A DNA stretch of 64,000 nt from assembly GCA_017307165.1 (NCBI GenBank), contig JAFKGK010000003.1:434001-498000 (forward strand), in the 5' to 3' direction. Below, piece by piece: positions 41,983 to 51,120 of the stretch. The first letter of the stretch is position 1. Each line of letters begins with the position of its first letter. The DNA comes from Candidatus Melainabacteria bacterium (GTDB lineage Bacteria; Cyanobacteriota; Vampirovibrionia; Obscuribacterales; Obscuribacteraceae). The translations under genes and the position numbers were made by a program. Under the pieces are notes generated by a model. The model did no database searches, was not told where the DNA came from, and saw only the letters and a list, made by a program, of their open reading frames with translations.

Positions 41983-43971
41983 ATGACCAAGACCATTGCC
42001 TCAGACGTTATTTGGGAACCGACCAACGACTATCTTAATTGTCGTGTCAGCGACTTTATGCGCGCCAATGGTATCAGCGATTATAAAGAGCTGATCAAGC
42101 GTTCTCAAGAAGATACCGAATGGTTTTGGTCTTCTGCCATGGAGTACATGGGTTTTCAGTGGAATAGGCCTTATAGCCAATTGCTCGACACATCCAAGGG
42201 GTTTGAGTGGGCTCAATGGTTTAAGGATGGTCAGCTCAACATCGTCTCGAACGTGCTTGACTGGCACCTCGAAGAGGGCAGATCTGCGGGTGACAGAAAA
42301 TCCGTGGGTAAATCTCATCAGGCTATCATCTGGGAAGGCGAGGACGGTCGTAGTAGAACTCTGACCTATGGAGAATTGAGCAAACTGGTCGGAAAGACTG
42401 CTGCTTTATTGACTAAGTTAGAGGTTAAGTCTGGCGATGCCGTAGGCATCTATATGCCGATGGTACCGGAAGTGGTGGCAATGCTGATGGCTTGTCTCAA
42501 GATCGGCGCCGTTGCAGTTCCAGTCTTTAGTGGATATGGGCCCCATCCTCTGGCAGCCCGCCTTAATGACGCGAAGGCTAGAGTATTGTTTACAGCCGAT
42601 AGCGGAAAGCGCAGAGGCAAGTTTATACCGATTAAGGCGGAAGTGGATGAGGCTTGCGAACAGTCTCCCGTCGTGGAGCATGTGATCGTGTTTGATCACT
42701 GTCAGACTAAACCTTCGATGAAGGCTGGGCGTGATATCGATTTTGCTTCAGCAATAGCCGGCTTGGATGAAGCGCCTACCAAAGCTGACATTTCCGCCGA
42801 AGCGCCTTCGATGTATCTCTACACATCTGGAACTACAGGTAAACCCAAAGGTACAGTGCATACACATGGTGGAGCGCTGGCCCAGATTGCTAAAGAACTC
42901 GGTTTTGCATTTGACTGCAAGTCCTCTGATGTTTTCTTTTGGGTAACAGATATTGGTTGGATGATGGGACCATGGGAAATGATTGGAACGCTCTTTTGGG
43001 GCGCAACCATGGTGATATTTGAGGGATATCCTGGATATCCTGAGCCAGATAAAGTTTGGGAAATCTGCGCCAGGCATAAAGTCACCACTCTGGGTATCAG
43101 TCCTACCCTCATTCGGCATTTAAAAGCTCAAGGTGATGAGTGGGTCAAAAAGCATGATCTTTCATCCTTGAGATTGCTCGGATCAACTGGTGAACCATGG
43201 GACCACGATAGTTATATGTGGTTCTTTGAGAAGGTTGGTGGCGGCAAGTGTCCTATCATCAATATCTCGGGTGGGACAGAAGTTGTTGGATGCTTGTTGA
43301 TGCCTCTACCTGTAATGCCTTTAAAACCCTGTACACTTGGCGGACCTGGTCTTGGAATGGCCATTGATGTTTTCACCGAGGATGGCCGCAGCGTTGTGAA
43401 CGAGATTGGTCATCTAGTTTGCAAAAAGCCGGCACCTTCTATGACGAGAGGATTTTTAGGAGATCCGCAGCGCTATCTCGAGACTTATTTTGAGAAGTAT
43501 CCAGGCATCTGGTATCACGGTGACTGGGCAAAGGTCGATGAAGACGGTTCATGGTTTTTGTTTGGACGGTCTGACGATACCATTAAAGTGGCTGGCAAAC
43601 GAGTCGGACCTGGCGAAGTCGAATCTGTTTTAGTCGAACATAAGCAGGTGGCCGAGGCTGCGGTCATTGGAGTGCCGCATCCGGTCAAAGGGCAGGCATT
43701 AGTTTGTTTTGTCGTGATGATGCCAAACGCACAAATATCTGATGATCTGGTGCGAGATTTGAGAGAAATGGTTGGAGAGCGGCTTGGAGCTGTGCTTAAA
43801 CCGGATGCCATATTGCCGGTGAAAGCATTGCCCAAGACTAGATCCGGCAAGATCGTGAGAGGAACTATCAGACGCAAATATTTAGGCGAGCCAGTTGGCG
43901 ACTTGTCCTCGGTCGAAAACCCAGATGCCCTCGATTATATTGTTGCAAGCGTGTCTGGAGCTTCTAGCTAG
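41983..43971 (+). CDS. Acyl/acetyl-CoA synthetase, AMP-forming, second copy
   Basis: This 662-residue ANL-superfamily enzyme shares the layout of the acsA product but is longer at the N-terminus. It has YTSGTTGKPKG (280-290), ISGGTEVVG in place of the WWQTETG box, GDWAKVDEDG, the hinge GRSDDTIKV and KTRSGKIVRG with catalytic Lys623. The changed box removes the Trp that restricts AcsA to acetate, so a larger acyl substrate (such as propionate or acetoacetate) is likely. The N-terminal about 100 residues fit the acetyl-CoA synthetase N-domain. No neighbour names the pathway. Its stop overlaps the convergent gene by four bases. Confidence 0.88.
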   Translation: MTKTIASDVIWEPTNDYLNCRVSDFMRANGISDYKELIKRSQEDTEWFWSSAMEYMGFQWNRPYSQLLDTSKGFEWAQWFKDGQLNIVSNVLDWHLEEGRSAGDRKSVGKSHQAIIWEGEDGRSRTLTYGELSKLVGKTAALLTKLEVKSGDAVGIYMPMVPEVVAMLMACLKIGAVAVPVFSGYGPHPLAARLNDAKARVLFTADSGKRRGKFIPIKAEVDEACEQSPVVEHVIVFDHCQTKPSMKAGRDIDFASAIAGLDEAPTKADISAEAPSMYLYTSGTTGKPKGTVHTHGGALAQIAKELGFAFDCKSSDVFFWVTDIGWMMGPWEMIGTLFWGATMVIFEGYPGYPEPDKVWEICARHKVTTLGISPTLIRHLKAQGDEWVKKHDLSSLRLLGSTGEPWDHDSYMWFFEKVGGGKCPIINISGGTEVVGCLLMPLPVMPLKPCTLGGPGLGMAIDVFTEDGRSVVNEIGHLVCKKPAPSMTRGFLGDPQRYLETYFEKYPGIWYHGDWAKVDEDGSWFLFGRSDDTIKVAGKRVGPGEVESVLVEHKQVAEAAVIGVPHPVKGQALVCFVVMMPNAQISDDLVRDLREMVGERLGAVLKPDAILPVKALPKTRSGKIVRGTIRRKYLGEPVGDLSSVENPDALDYIVASVSGASS

Positions 43972-44774
43972 CTTGGAGTTGGAGAAATTTGCATCAGGTT
44001 GAACGGGAATATTCTGTGCTTTTTGATGCGTCCATATAGAAATGAGATTTGATTTTCCGAAGCCAGAGGTTGTCTAGGAGGAAGATCTATAAGGTCATAT
44101 GTCCTCTGTTTGTAGTCGTCAACCGGCTCGATTGCTAGCATTTTTTGCAGCCAGTTTGGCATTAAGGCCTGTTGATTGCGTATTTCTTCTTTTTCCTCAA
44201 TTGCAATTGGGAGATTGGGCAGTTCCTCGGGTGATCTTTTGTCCAGAGCGGTTTTGCCAATAAATCTTACTGCGCTGATCCATTGACCTCCTGGGGCTGT
44301 GTATGATCGTTGTTTCTTTGGACTTAGCTGATGAACGTAGACTTGTTGAGTATTGCCATCTGATCTGAAGATCTGAAATCGAGAGGATGCGCCATTAGTG
44401 TAGAAATGGGTAATCTCATGATCCGGTGCGGTTGCTTGATAAAACTCGTTATTGCTAGAATTTATTTTTTTAGGTTTATCAATCTTGAATTGCAGTAACT
44501 TGGCAATCGTTGAGCCATGTTGCATAAGCTTTTTATTGAAGGCGCGTGCCTTTTCTTCCATTATTTGCATCGGAGTTGGATATGCTTCATCGCCTGTTGG
44601 TGCATATTGATATAGTCCCCAGGCCAATCGCCTTAGAATCCCACTCTTGTAACATCTAGACAGATAGCTGTCTAACGGTCCTCGTTCGGCTAAATGAATA
44701 ATGCTTTGTGTGGAGAAAATGGTGCCAGGATCAAGTGAGTCTATGAAGAAACCAATATTGATTGATGCGTGCAT
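43968..44774 (-). CDS. DUF6088/AbiEi antitoxin-like winged-helix protein
   Basis: The first 60 residues (HASINIGFFIDSLDPGTIFS, STQSIIHLAERGPLDSYLSR, YKSGILRRLAWGLYQY) match the N-terminal winged helix of AbiEi-type antitoxins and DUF6088: a 'start with dominance of F then helices, then G-I-L-R-R-x-x-x-G-L-Y'. Later ASSRFQIFRSDGNTQQVYVH fits the second domain. AbiEi pairs with the nucleotidyltransferase toxin AbiEii; no such gene follows. ATG at 44772-44774 is chosen as it gives the family start. Its A+T content is higher than the flanks, which hints at transfer. An orphan antitoxin or a DNA-binding repressor is possible. Confidence 0.65.
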   Translation of the reverse strand: MHASINIGFFIDSLDPGTIFSTQSIIHLAERGPLDSYLSRCYKSGILRRLAWGLYQYAPTGDEAYPTPMQIMEEKARAFNKKLMQHGSTIAKLLQFKIDKPKKINSSNNEFYQATAPDHEITHFYTNGASSRFQIFRSDGNTQQVYVHQLSPKKQRSYTAPGGQWISAVRFIGKTALDKRSPEELPNLPIAIEEKEEIRNQQALMPNWLQKMLAIEPVDDYKQRTYDLIDLPPRQPLASENQISFLYGRIKKHRIFPFNLMQISPTPS

Positions 44775-44994
44775 TAGCAGACCCTGCGGTTTGGGCGTGA
44801 TGCTAATGAATACGTCAAATCCTGCTCTTTGGTTCAAATGCCTTTTTTGACAGGTGCAGATATTGGAATGGTTTTTCTGCAAAGCTTAAGATAGCGTGCC
44901 ACTAGCCGTTTTCAGTTATTCAGTCAGCTGCAGATTTTGGATTGGAAAATCTGAGCAATTTGAAAGCTGTAAATAATAGCCTATGGCAAACTAT

Positions 44995-47607
44995 CTATTC
45001 GTCTTTAAATCTCAACAGCTTTAGACCATTTAATAAAACGACAATGGTGCTACCTTCATGCAAAATTACAGCGTTAGTGATTTCGACCCATTTCAATATG
45101 GAGGCTAAGACCAAAACGCCGCTCACTCCAAGCGCTATAGTCATATTTTGTTTGATAGTCTCGCTGGCAGTCCTTGCCAAGCTGACAGCAAAAGGCAGTT
45201 GTTTTAGTCCCTTATTCATCAAAACGAGGTCTGCAGTTTCCATTGCTACCTCCGAAGCGGTGCCACCAACGGCGATGCCAACAGATGCTGCTGCCAGCGC
45301 GGGCGCGTCATTGACTCCATCTCCCACCATCGCGACTGCATGACTCTTTGCCAGGGCTTTTACGCGTTCAACTTTCTCGTGCGGCATCAAAGGCGCTTGC
45401 ACTTGATCAACTCCAGCATCGGCACCTATTGCATTTGCTACGACACCATTATCACCGCTGAGCATGATCGTAGTTTGAATACCAATGGATTTGAGTCTTT
45501 TGACGGTTTCACGAGCCTCTTCGCGTAGTTGGTCTGCAACTCCAATGACTCCAGTAAATTTTTCTTGGTGTCGAACGATCAACGTCGTCTGTCCATCACG
45601 CTCCAAAGCCGCGGCCGATTCTCTTATTGAATCTGGGATTTCTAACCCATCGAACAATTTAAGATTGCCTATTTCGACAATATCTCCACCTGCTAGAGTC
45701 GATTTGACACCCTGACCATGAATGGCTTGACTCTGATTGGCAATGGCAAAATTGATCTTTCGATTCTCGGCTTCCTTGATGACTGCTAGGGCTATTGGGT
45801 GAGTAGAGTGCCCTTCGCCCGCTGCAGCGACTTCTAATAATGCATCCGTGCTTATGCCCTCGACAGGGGCAATAGTCTTGACTATGGGTTTGCCAGTGGT
45901 TAAGGTACCAGTCTTATCAAAAGCAATCGCGGATACTTTACCTATTGCTTCGAGGTAAGCTCCGCCTTTGATTAGCACGCCTCCACGCGCTGCTCTCGTC
46001 ACCGCTGCAAGAACTGTGGCCGGAGTAGCTAATGCCAAAGCGCAAGGAGAGGCGGCCACGAGTACCGAAATTCCTCTTAAAACTGCTTCTTTCAGATCTG
46101 TCCCTGTCATTGCCAAAACGATCGAAAATAGAGGCGCTCCTGCCAAAACAACTGGAACGAATGTTTTCTCTACCCTTTGCGCAAATTTTTGACTGGGACT
46201 TTTTTGAGCTTCAGCTTCTGCCACCATGTCGATAATTCTGGTGAGTACCGATTCCGATGAAAGCTTGCTTACTGTTACTTCTATTGATCCATCGATATTG
46301 CTAGTGCCGGCAAAGACATCTTCGCCAATCGATTTGGCTCTGGGCACTGACTCGCCCGTTATTGTGGATTCGTCCAAGGCCGTTTCGCCGGAGGCAATTT
46401 TGCCATCCAAAGGCACTCTATCTCCAGGGCGAATTACAATTAAGTCGCCGCGTTTCACGTCTGCTACAGGCACCTCTATGATGTCGCTGTCGACTTTTTT
46501 ACGCGCTGTCTCAGGCCTTAGTTTAGAAAGCCCATCTAAAGCCATTCTGGCCTTATCCATCATACGGTGCTCCAGACCGTGGCCGAGGCTGAAAAGGAAC
46601 AGCAAAAAAGCTCCTTCGAACCAAGCACCCAAAAAAGCTGCACCGACTGCTGCTACGACCATCAAGGTCTCGATATCAACAAGTCTTTGCTTGAGCGAAT
46701 TGACCGTGCCTCTGATTGGCAAAAGGCCAGCGCTAAGAAACGCCAGGATGTAGCACCCAGTGGCAATGTTTTCAGGACTCATGCCTGTCGGTGATGGTGG
46801 GAGAATCTGGTTGGCAAGTAAGCCAAGGGTGAGCAGTATGCCTGATGCCACTACCAGTGGTATCTCCAGCTTCGGCCCGATGCCATCGTGCGAATGAAAA
46901 GTGCAGACATGCCCTTTTTCAGGTTCTTCGAGCTCATATCCTAGATCGGTTACAACTTTCTCGATTACTTTAGTCTTTATTGCCTTGCTTTCAAACTCTA
47001 CGATGAGACGCTCAGATGCATAAGCAACGTCTGCCTGTAATATGCCAGGCAAGCGGCCGATCGAGACTTCTACGGTATGAGCGCACTGTGGACTGTCCAT
47101 ACCACGGATAAACCAAGTGCGCCGTTTGTATTGTTTCTGGACCTCTGCCGCTATCGTCTTGGCTAAAGCAATGATGGTTTCGATATTGGTATTGTCGCGA
47201 TCGTAATGGATGCACAATTCGAGTCGTTCGGAGTCACGCCTGATATGTACATCTCCAACCCCTTTCTTTGATTCGAGCAGATTTTCGAGTTTTTCAAAGA
47301 TACCCGCCTCATCAGTCTCTCCAGGCAAGACAAAATCTAAGGCAAATTGACAGGCGCTTCCGCCAGATTCGGCGTCTCTATGACCAATCCGATCATCTTT
47401 AGGTGGATGGTCGTGGCCATGATCGTGTCCGCAGCTGTCGTGACCGTGCTTATGGTCATGCCCGTGTCCACAGCTGTCGTGATCGTGCTTGTGGCCGTGG
47501 CCGTGGTCGTGGTCGCAATTATTGTGATCGTGCTTGTCCGATTCTGGACTAGTCACGGTTTCGTCGACAATTACCTTTATGCTCTCATGCTCGTCGTTTT
47601 CCGACAT
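44995..47607 (-). CDS. P1B-4-type heavy-metal ATPase with His-rich N-terminus
   Basis: This P-type pump exports a divalent metal. It has TGES, the phosphorylated Asp564 in DKTGTLT, GDGVND, and in membrane helix 6 the motif SPC (520-522) rather than CPC; the last helix has HEGST (850-854). SPC with HEGST defines the P1B-4 group (CoaT/CzcP-like; Co2+, Zn2+, Fe2+ depending on member). Residues 26-67 contain 17 His and three Cys. A degenerate HMA-like domain follows, with GMDSPQC where CxxC is expected. ATG at 47605-47607 follows GGAG by nine bases. Two VWA genes lie just upstream in the same operon. The true metal is not readable from sequence. Confidence 0.9.
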   Translation of the reverse strand: MSENDEHESIKVIVDETVTSPESDKHDHNNCDHDHGHGHKHDHDSCGHGHDHKHGHDSCGHDHGHDHPPKDDRIGHRDAESGGSACQFALDFVLPGETDEAGIFEKLENLLESKKGVGDVHIRRDSERLELCIHYDRDNTNIETIIALAKTIAAEVQKQYKRRTWFIRGMDSPQCAHTVEVSIGRLPGILQADVAYASERLIVEFESKAIKTKVIEKVVTDLGYELEEPEKGHVCTFHSHDGIGPKLEIPLVVASGILLTLGLLANQILPPSPTGMSPENIATGCYILAFLSAGLLPIRGTVNSLKQRLVDIETLMVVAAVGAAFLGAWFEGAFLLFLFSLGHGLEHRMMDKARMALDGLSKLRPETARKKVDSDIIEVPVADVKRGDLIVIRPGDRVPLDGKIASGETALDESTITGESVPRAKSIGEDVFAGTSNIDGSIEVTVSKLSSESVLTRIIDMVAEAEAQKSPSQKFAQRVEKTFVPVVLAGAPLFSIVLAMTGTDLKEAVLRGISVLVAASPCALALATPATVLAAVTRAARGGVLIKGGAYLEAIGKVSAIAFDKTGTLTTGKPIVKTIAPVEGISTDALLEVAAAGEGHSTHPIALAVIKEAENRKINFAIANQSQAIHGQGVKSTLAGGDIVEIGNLKLFDGLEIPDSIRESAAALERDGQTTLIVRHQEKFTGVIGVADQLREEARETVKRLKSIGIQTTIMLSGDNGVVANAIGADAGVDQVQAPLMPHEKVERVKALAKSHAVAMVGDGVNDAPALAAASVGIAVGGTASEVAMETADLVLMNKGLKQLPFAVSLARTASETIKQNMTIALGVSGVLVLASILKWVEITNAVILHEGSTIVVLLNGLKLLRFKDE
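47407..47532 (-). repeat. His-rich metal-binding coding repeat
   Basis: This region codes HDHNNC then HDHDSCGHGHDH-type units, with two near-identical copies of about 36 bases (coding DHDSCGHGHDHKH and GHDSCGHDHGHDH). Such His/Cys runs bind Zn, Co, Ni or Cu in pump and chaperone tails. Confidence 0.85.
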
Positions 47608-47660
47608 CTCAAATTGCTCCACAAAAATTTAGGCGAGGATTTGTCTCAAACAATTGCAAA

Positions 47661-48644
47661 TCAATGATGGTGCCCATGTCCACTTGAAAAAGGCTTAAAG
47701 CCGGCGTTTGCATCGTCTTCGTCATCATCGTGATCATCTTCTTCGTCACGATGCCAATGTTCGTCCTCATCCGGTATTGGTTGAGTGTATTTTTCGCCAC
47801 CAACCTCGAGGGTAAATGCTGTCGTACCTGGTGGCACATTAAACTCAAGAACCGCTGGCAATCTGGTTTCGTAGACTTTAACTACGTTGCCTTTATCATC
47901 GAGGATACGCCCCCCTGCCGCTACCGTCATGGTCTCATCGACCAGGACCGCGACTAGTTCTGCCATTTCTTCCATCCTATCGGCAATACGGTGGCACCAC
48001 AAATGTCCGACACCCGGGTACTCGTGGTGGCAGATTTTTTCCATTTGCTCTTCGTCCACTTGATCTCCGACTCCTACCAGAACAAAATTGATACGAGGCA
48101 GTCTGCCAGCCTGTATCTCTTTTGCAACTTGAGTAGAATAAGCAAGAATATCTGAGGCATCATGCACCTGGCTATCGGTGATAATCACTGCCAGGCCGCG
48201 CTTAGCACCTTTTTCCATTTGCTGTCTCAAATATGCTACATAATCTCTCAGGACTGGCAGCATAACTGTGCCTTTGCCATAAAACTGCGGCCCAGGAAAT
48301 TTGTATTCTTTTGCCTGCGTACCATTCAGATCGCCGACGACTTCGATTGCAGAGCCATCACCGGTAGCCCAGTATGCCACTCTCAAAACGCCGTCCTTGT
48401 CTTTGGTGGCCAAATATTCCAGCATCCAGCGCATTTGGGGCTCGACCAGGTTGCGTACTCCTCCCAGTTTCGCCAGCACTCCTCGCGGCCCATACTCATC
48501 TTCCATTGAGGCGCTGCCGTCCATATAAAGAGCGACATCGAGTCCTTCGACTGTCGGATCGTGCAGCAAGGTCGCTAGTATATGACCGCCTTTATTGTGC
48601 ACGTCAGAAAACGGTTTGACGATTTGTTCGTGTTTGTGACTCAT
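47661..48644 (-). CDS. VWA-domain protein, copy 2, His/Asp-rich tail
   Basis: A von Willebrand factor A fold with a complete metal-binding MIDAS: DGSAS (about 38-42) plus the later Asp in VIITDSQVHD. The layout LHDPTVEGLDVALYMDGSAS, MRWMLEYLATKDKDGVLRVA, FPGPQFYGKGTVMLPVLRDY and NFVLVGVGDQVDEEQMEKIC is shared in full with the gene upstream. After a C-terminal beta domain the tail is DEDEHWHRDEEDDHDDDEDD and ends in GHGHHH. There is no signal peptide. ATG at 48642-48644 is chosen over a GTG four codons earlier. The tail chemistry and the metal pump 53 bases downstream suggest a link to metal handling, unproved. Confidence 0.85.
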   Translation of the reverse strand: MSHKHEQIVKPFSDVHNKGGHILATLLHDPTVEGLDVALYMDGSASMEDEYGPRGVLAKLGGVRNLVEPQMRWMLEYLATKDKDGVLRVAYWATGDGSAIEVVGDLNGTQAKEYKFPGPQFYGKGTVMLPVLRDYVAYLRQQMEKGAKRGLAVIITDSQVHDASDILAYSTQVAKEIQAGRLPRINFVLVGVGDQVDEEQMEKICHHEYPGVGHLWCHRIADRMEEMAELVAVLVDETMTVAAGGRILDDKGNVVKVYETRLPAVLEFNVPPGTTAFTLEVGGEKYTQPIPDEDEHWHRDEEDDHDDDEDDANAGFKPFSSGHGHHH

Positions 48645-48692
48645 GCTTGCTTGCACCTGAGAAGGAGAGAAGTAGATGAAGAGTATGCTGGT

Positions 48693-49619
48693 TTAGTGAT
48701 GATCGTCGTCATCGTCATCTTCGGGTATAGGCTGAATAAAACGCTGGCCGTTCACTTCGAGAGTAAAACTCCGAGCTGATTCGGGGATTTCAAACTCTAA
48801 GACTGCCGGCAGGCGTCCTTCGTATCGTTTGAGCAGTCGATTGCGATCGTCAAAGATTTCGCCACCACCAGCAACAGTCATGTTTTCGTCGACCAACACG
48901 GCGACTAATTCTGCTACTTGGTCTATTTCTTCGGCGATCCGGTGGCACCATAGATGGCCTATGTGAGGATATTCTACGTGGCAGATTTCTTCCATTTGTT
49001 CTTCGTTGACACCATCACCGACACCAACCAAAATAAAGTTGATTTTGGGCAAAATGCCCTTGTTGATTTCTTTTGCTACACGATCGCAAACTCGTTTGAC
49101 CTCTACCTCATCGTGTATTTCGCCATCAGTGACAAAAACGGCGCAACCACGTTTGCACCCTAGCAATGTTTGCTTTCGGATGTAATGTATATAGTCTTCG
49201 AGTGCGGGTGCCAAAAGTGTCGAATTGCCTGGAAAAGTAGGTCCAGGAAATTTGTATGACTCGACCTCAGTACCTTTTAGCTCCCCAATTACCTCGACCT
49301 CTCTGCCAGATCCGCATGCCCAGTAAGCAACACGCAAAAGACCGTTGCGATCTTTGGTAGCCAGGTATTCGAGCATCCATCTGACTTGAGGCTCGACTGT
49401 ATTGTCCAAGAGCTCAGGTTTTCGACCGATAAACCAATCAAATATGTTTTTCCATTTCTTTTTGTATTGATAGTCTTGCTCCATGCTTTTGGAGCCATCC
49501 ATGTAGATCGCCATGTCCAGGCCTTCTACAGTGGGATCGTGCAAAAGAGTCGCGCGAACTTTTCCGTGTTCCACGTGGAGATCGGAAAATGGCTCGACTG
49601 CTTTTTCTTTATGGGACAT
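48693..49619 (-). CDS. VWA-domain protein, copy 1
   Basis: A 308-residue paralogue of the next gene downstream, sharing about half its residues along the whole length. MIDAS DGSKS and VFVTDGEIHD are intact. It differs by an insert of about 15 residues after the MIDAS (YQYKKKWKNIFDWFIGRKPE) and by a shorter tail ending in a run of Asp and two His. No membrane segment. VWA proteins of this cytoplasmic kind resemble TerF/TerY- or YfbK-like proteins, some of which work with tellurite-resistance or metal-loading complexes, but no partner such as TerD or a MoxR ATPase is nearby. The 48-base gap to copy 2 fits one operon. Confidence 0.85.
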   Translation of the reverse strand: MSHKEKAVEPFSDLHVEHGKVRATLLHDPTVEGLDMAIYMDGSKSMEQDYQYKKKWKNIFDWFIGRKPELLDNTVEPQVRWMLEYLATKDRNGLLRVAYWACGSGREVEVIGELKGTEVESYKFPGPTFPGNSTLLAPALEDYIHYIRKQTLLGCKRGCAVFVTDGEIHDEVEVKRVCDRVAKEINKGILPKINFILVGVGDGVNEEQMEEICHVEYPHIGHLWCHRIAEEIDQVAELVAVLVDENMTVAGGGEIFDDRNRLLKRYEGRLPAVLEFEIPESARSFTLEVNGQRFIQPIPEDDDDDDHH

Positions 49620-49635
49620 TTTGGCCTCTTTCGTA

Positions 49636-51084
49636 TTACTGAAAATCTTTCATCCAATCAGGCTCGTCATCGGTTTTCTTTTTTTGCGAGCTGCGGGTCT
49701 CCGTGTTTCCATCTCCTTGGCTAATCCTGCCCGTTTCTCCAGGTTTCAAGCTTGTCAAATCTGAAGAATTGCTAGCATTTGGGGGGGATTGCTCAAAATC
49801 CTTCATCCACTGGGCCTTTGAGACAGCCGATATCCTGTTGCCAATTGTTTTGCTGGTTTCTTGGCTCGAAGTCAGGCGTGGACCATTGGTAGTTTTATTG
49901 TGATTGCTGCGATTGAAGACAAAGTCATGCATCCAGTCAGTAGACTTGTTGCTTTTGGAGGATAGCTGAGATTGTTTGATTTGATTGACGTCCGCAGGCA
50001 AGACTATTTTTTTGCTCAATGAAGCCATATTGGTGGAAGATGAGGATCTTGCGGCTATTTTCATCTCCGGGGTTGCGATATCGATCCGGTTCATAATCGC
50101 TTGAGTCCGGCTGGGTGGCCATTGGGGGAGAGAAGTGATGACTTTTCTTGCAATGACTATGAGGTCATCCAAAGTCCCTTCCGGCGGTAATTCGAGCTTG
50201 TCCGGCATAAAAGAGCCAAAAGCCGCACTCAAAAGCCCTTTGAAACCTTTAGGTCGGTTAGTAGGATTTTGCAGTTGGACGCTGAGCGTGTTTCGCGAAG
50301 CGTAGTCGCCTTTGATTTGATAACCCTGGGCTTTGAGGTCTTCTTCCAGCAATGATCGGCTTGGCACAGGCAAAGTAGTGCGCAGCAGAAAATGATTGAG
50401 TTTTTCTGCGCCCAAATCTTGTTTCAAAGCGCTCAATACGTCATAGAGTATTTGGAGCAGGAGCGCCTCATTGCTTGTGCCCGAGATCATGTTCTCTGCT
50501 GACAGCAAAGGATAAGCCAGTACTATTCCATCGCCTGCCGCGACCTCTTCTTCTGGGGCGCCTGGCAGCATGATGTGGAAGCCCCGATTAGAAGCCGCGT
50601 CTCCTTGGAAACACCATCGATAGCCCTGGATAATACCGGCGATGATATCGGAGCGATTGACTGTCAACTGACCTTCGACGGCTTGATATCGACCATCAGA
50701 AGTAGGAAAGGGCCCGGTGATTGTGCCATACAAATAAACTGGATCGTTGTATCCGCGCACATCCCCGGCTTGCTCCATCAATTGCAGATCAAACAAATAG
50801 AAGGACCTGGCTTGAAGCAGCCGTGTATCTCCATTTGACGTGATCTCATGATGTGATATTTGTGATTGCAGATATTCTGGCAGCTGTTGTACATCCTGCC
50901 TGTTGATAGCAGCTAACTCGCCTGTTGCATCCAGACCGACGATATAGCCATGCTCCCTGGTATGCCGCATGCCGGCGATAAACTGATCTAGCAAAAGTGA
51001 TGGTATAAAGTCGAACAAGCTTCGCGAGCTCGCTTGAGCACCCTGCCTGGGCACAAAATATCGAGGGAGTGACTGTTCGACCAT
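49636..51084 (-). CDS. Unknown protein with three WMxDF motifs in a flexible tail
   Basis: The first about 330 residues are a folded alpha/beta region (SLFDFIPSLLLDQFIAGMRH, then YLYGTITGPFPTSDGRYQAV) of unknown family. The last 110 are low complexity, rich in Ser, Thr, Asn and Lys, and contain WMHDF (384), WMKDF (426) and WMKDF (477, near the C-terminus). Repeats of a short aromatic motif in a disordered tail usually bind a partner several times. ATG at 51082-51084 is chosen; an upstream TTG (51114) is possible. It lies between ftsY and two VWA genes, with 16 bases to the next one. Function unknown. Confidence 0.78.
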   Translation of the reverse strand: MVEQSLPRYFVPRQGAQASSRSLFDFIPSLLLDQFIAGMRHTREHGYIVGLDATGELAAINRQDVQQLPEYLQSQISHHEITSNGDTRLLQARSFYLFDLQLMEQAGDVRGYNDPVYLYGTITGPFPTSDGRYQAVEGQLTVNRSDIIAGIIQGYRWCFQGDAASNRGFHIMLPGAPEEEVAAGDGIVLAYPLLSAENMISGTSNEALLLQILYDVLSALKQDLGAEKLNHFLLRTTLPVPSRSLLEEDLKAQGYQIKGDYASRNTLSVQLQNPTNRPKGFKGLLSAAFGSFMPDKLELPPEGTLDDLIVIARKVITSLPQWPPSRTQAIMNRIDIATPEMKIAARSSSSTNMASLSKKIVLPADVNQIKQSQLSSKSNKSTDWMHDFVFNRSNHNKTTNGPRLTSSQETSKTIGNRISAVSKAQWMKDFEQSPPNASNSSDLTSLKPGETGRISQGDGNTETRSSQKKKTDDEPDWMKDFQ

Positions 51085-51120
51085 GACCTTATCTGCGAAA
51101 CGCCCGGTCCCCAAAATATA

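Noticed and set aside
46226..46753. 175-codon plus-strand frame
   Set aside because: Antisense to conserved P-type ATPase motifs; an effect of codon bias.
47347..47667. Plus-strand frame of repeated Val and Ile (membrane-like)
   Set aside because: It is the reverse of the His-rich coding repeat, where GTG/GTC runs read as Val.
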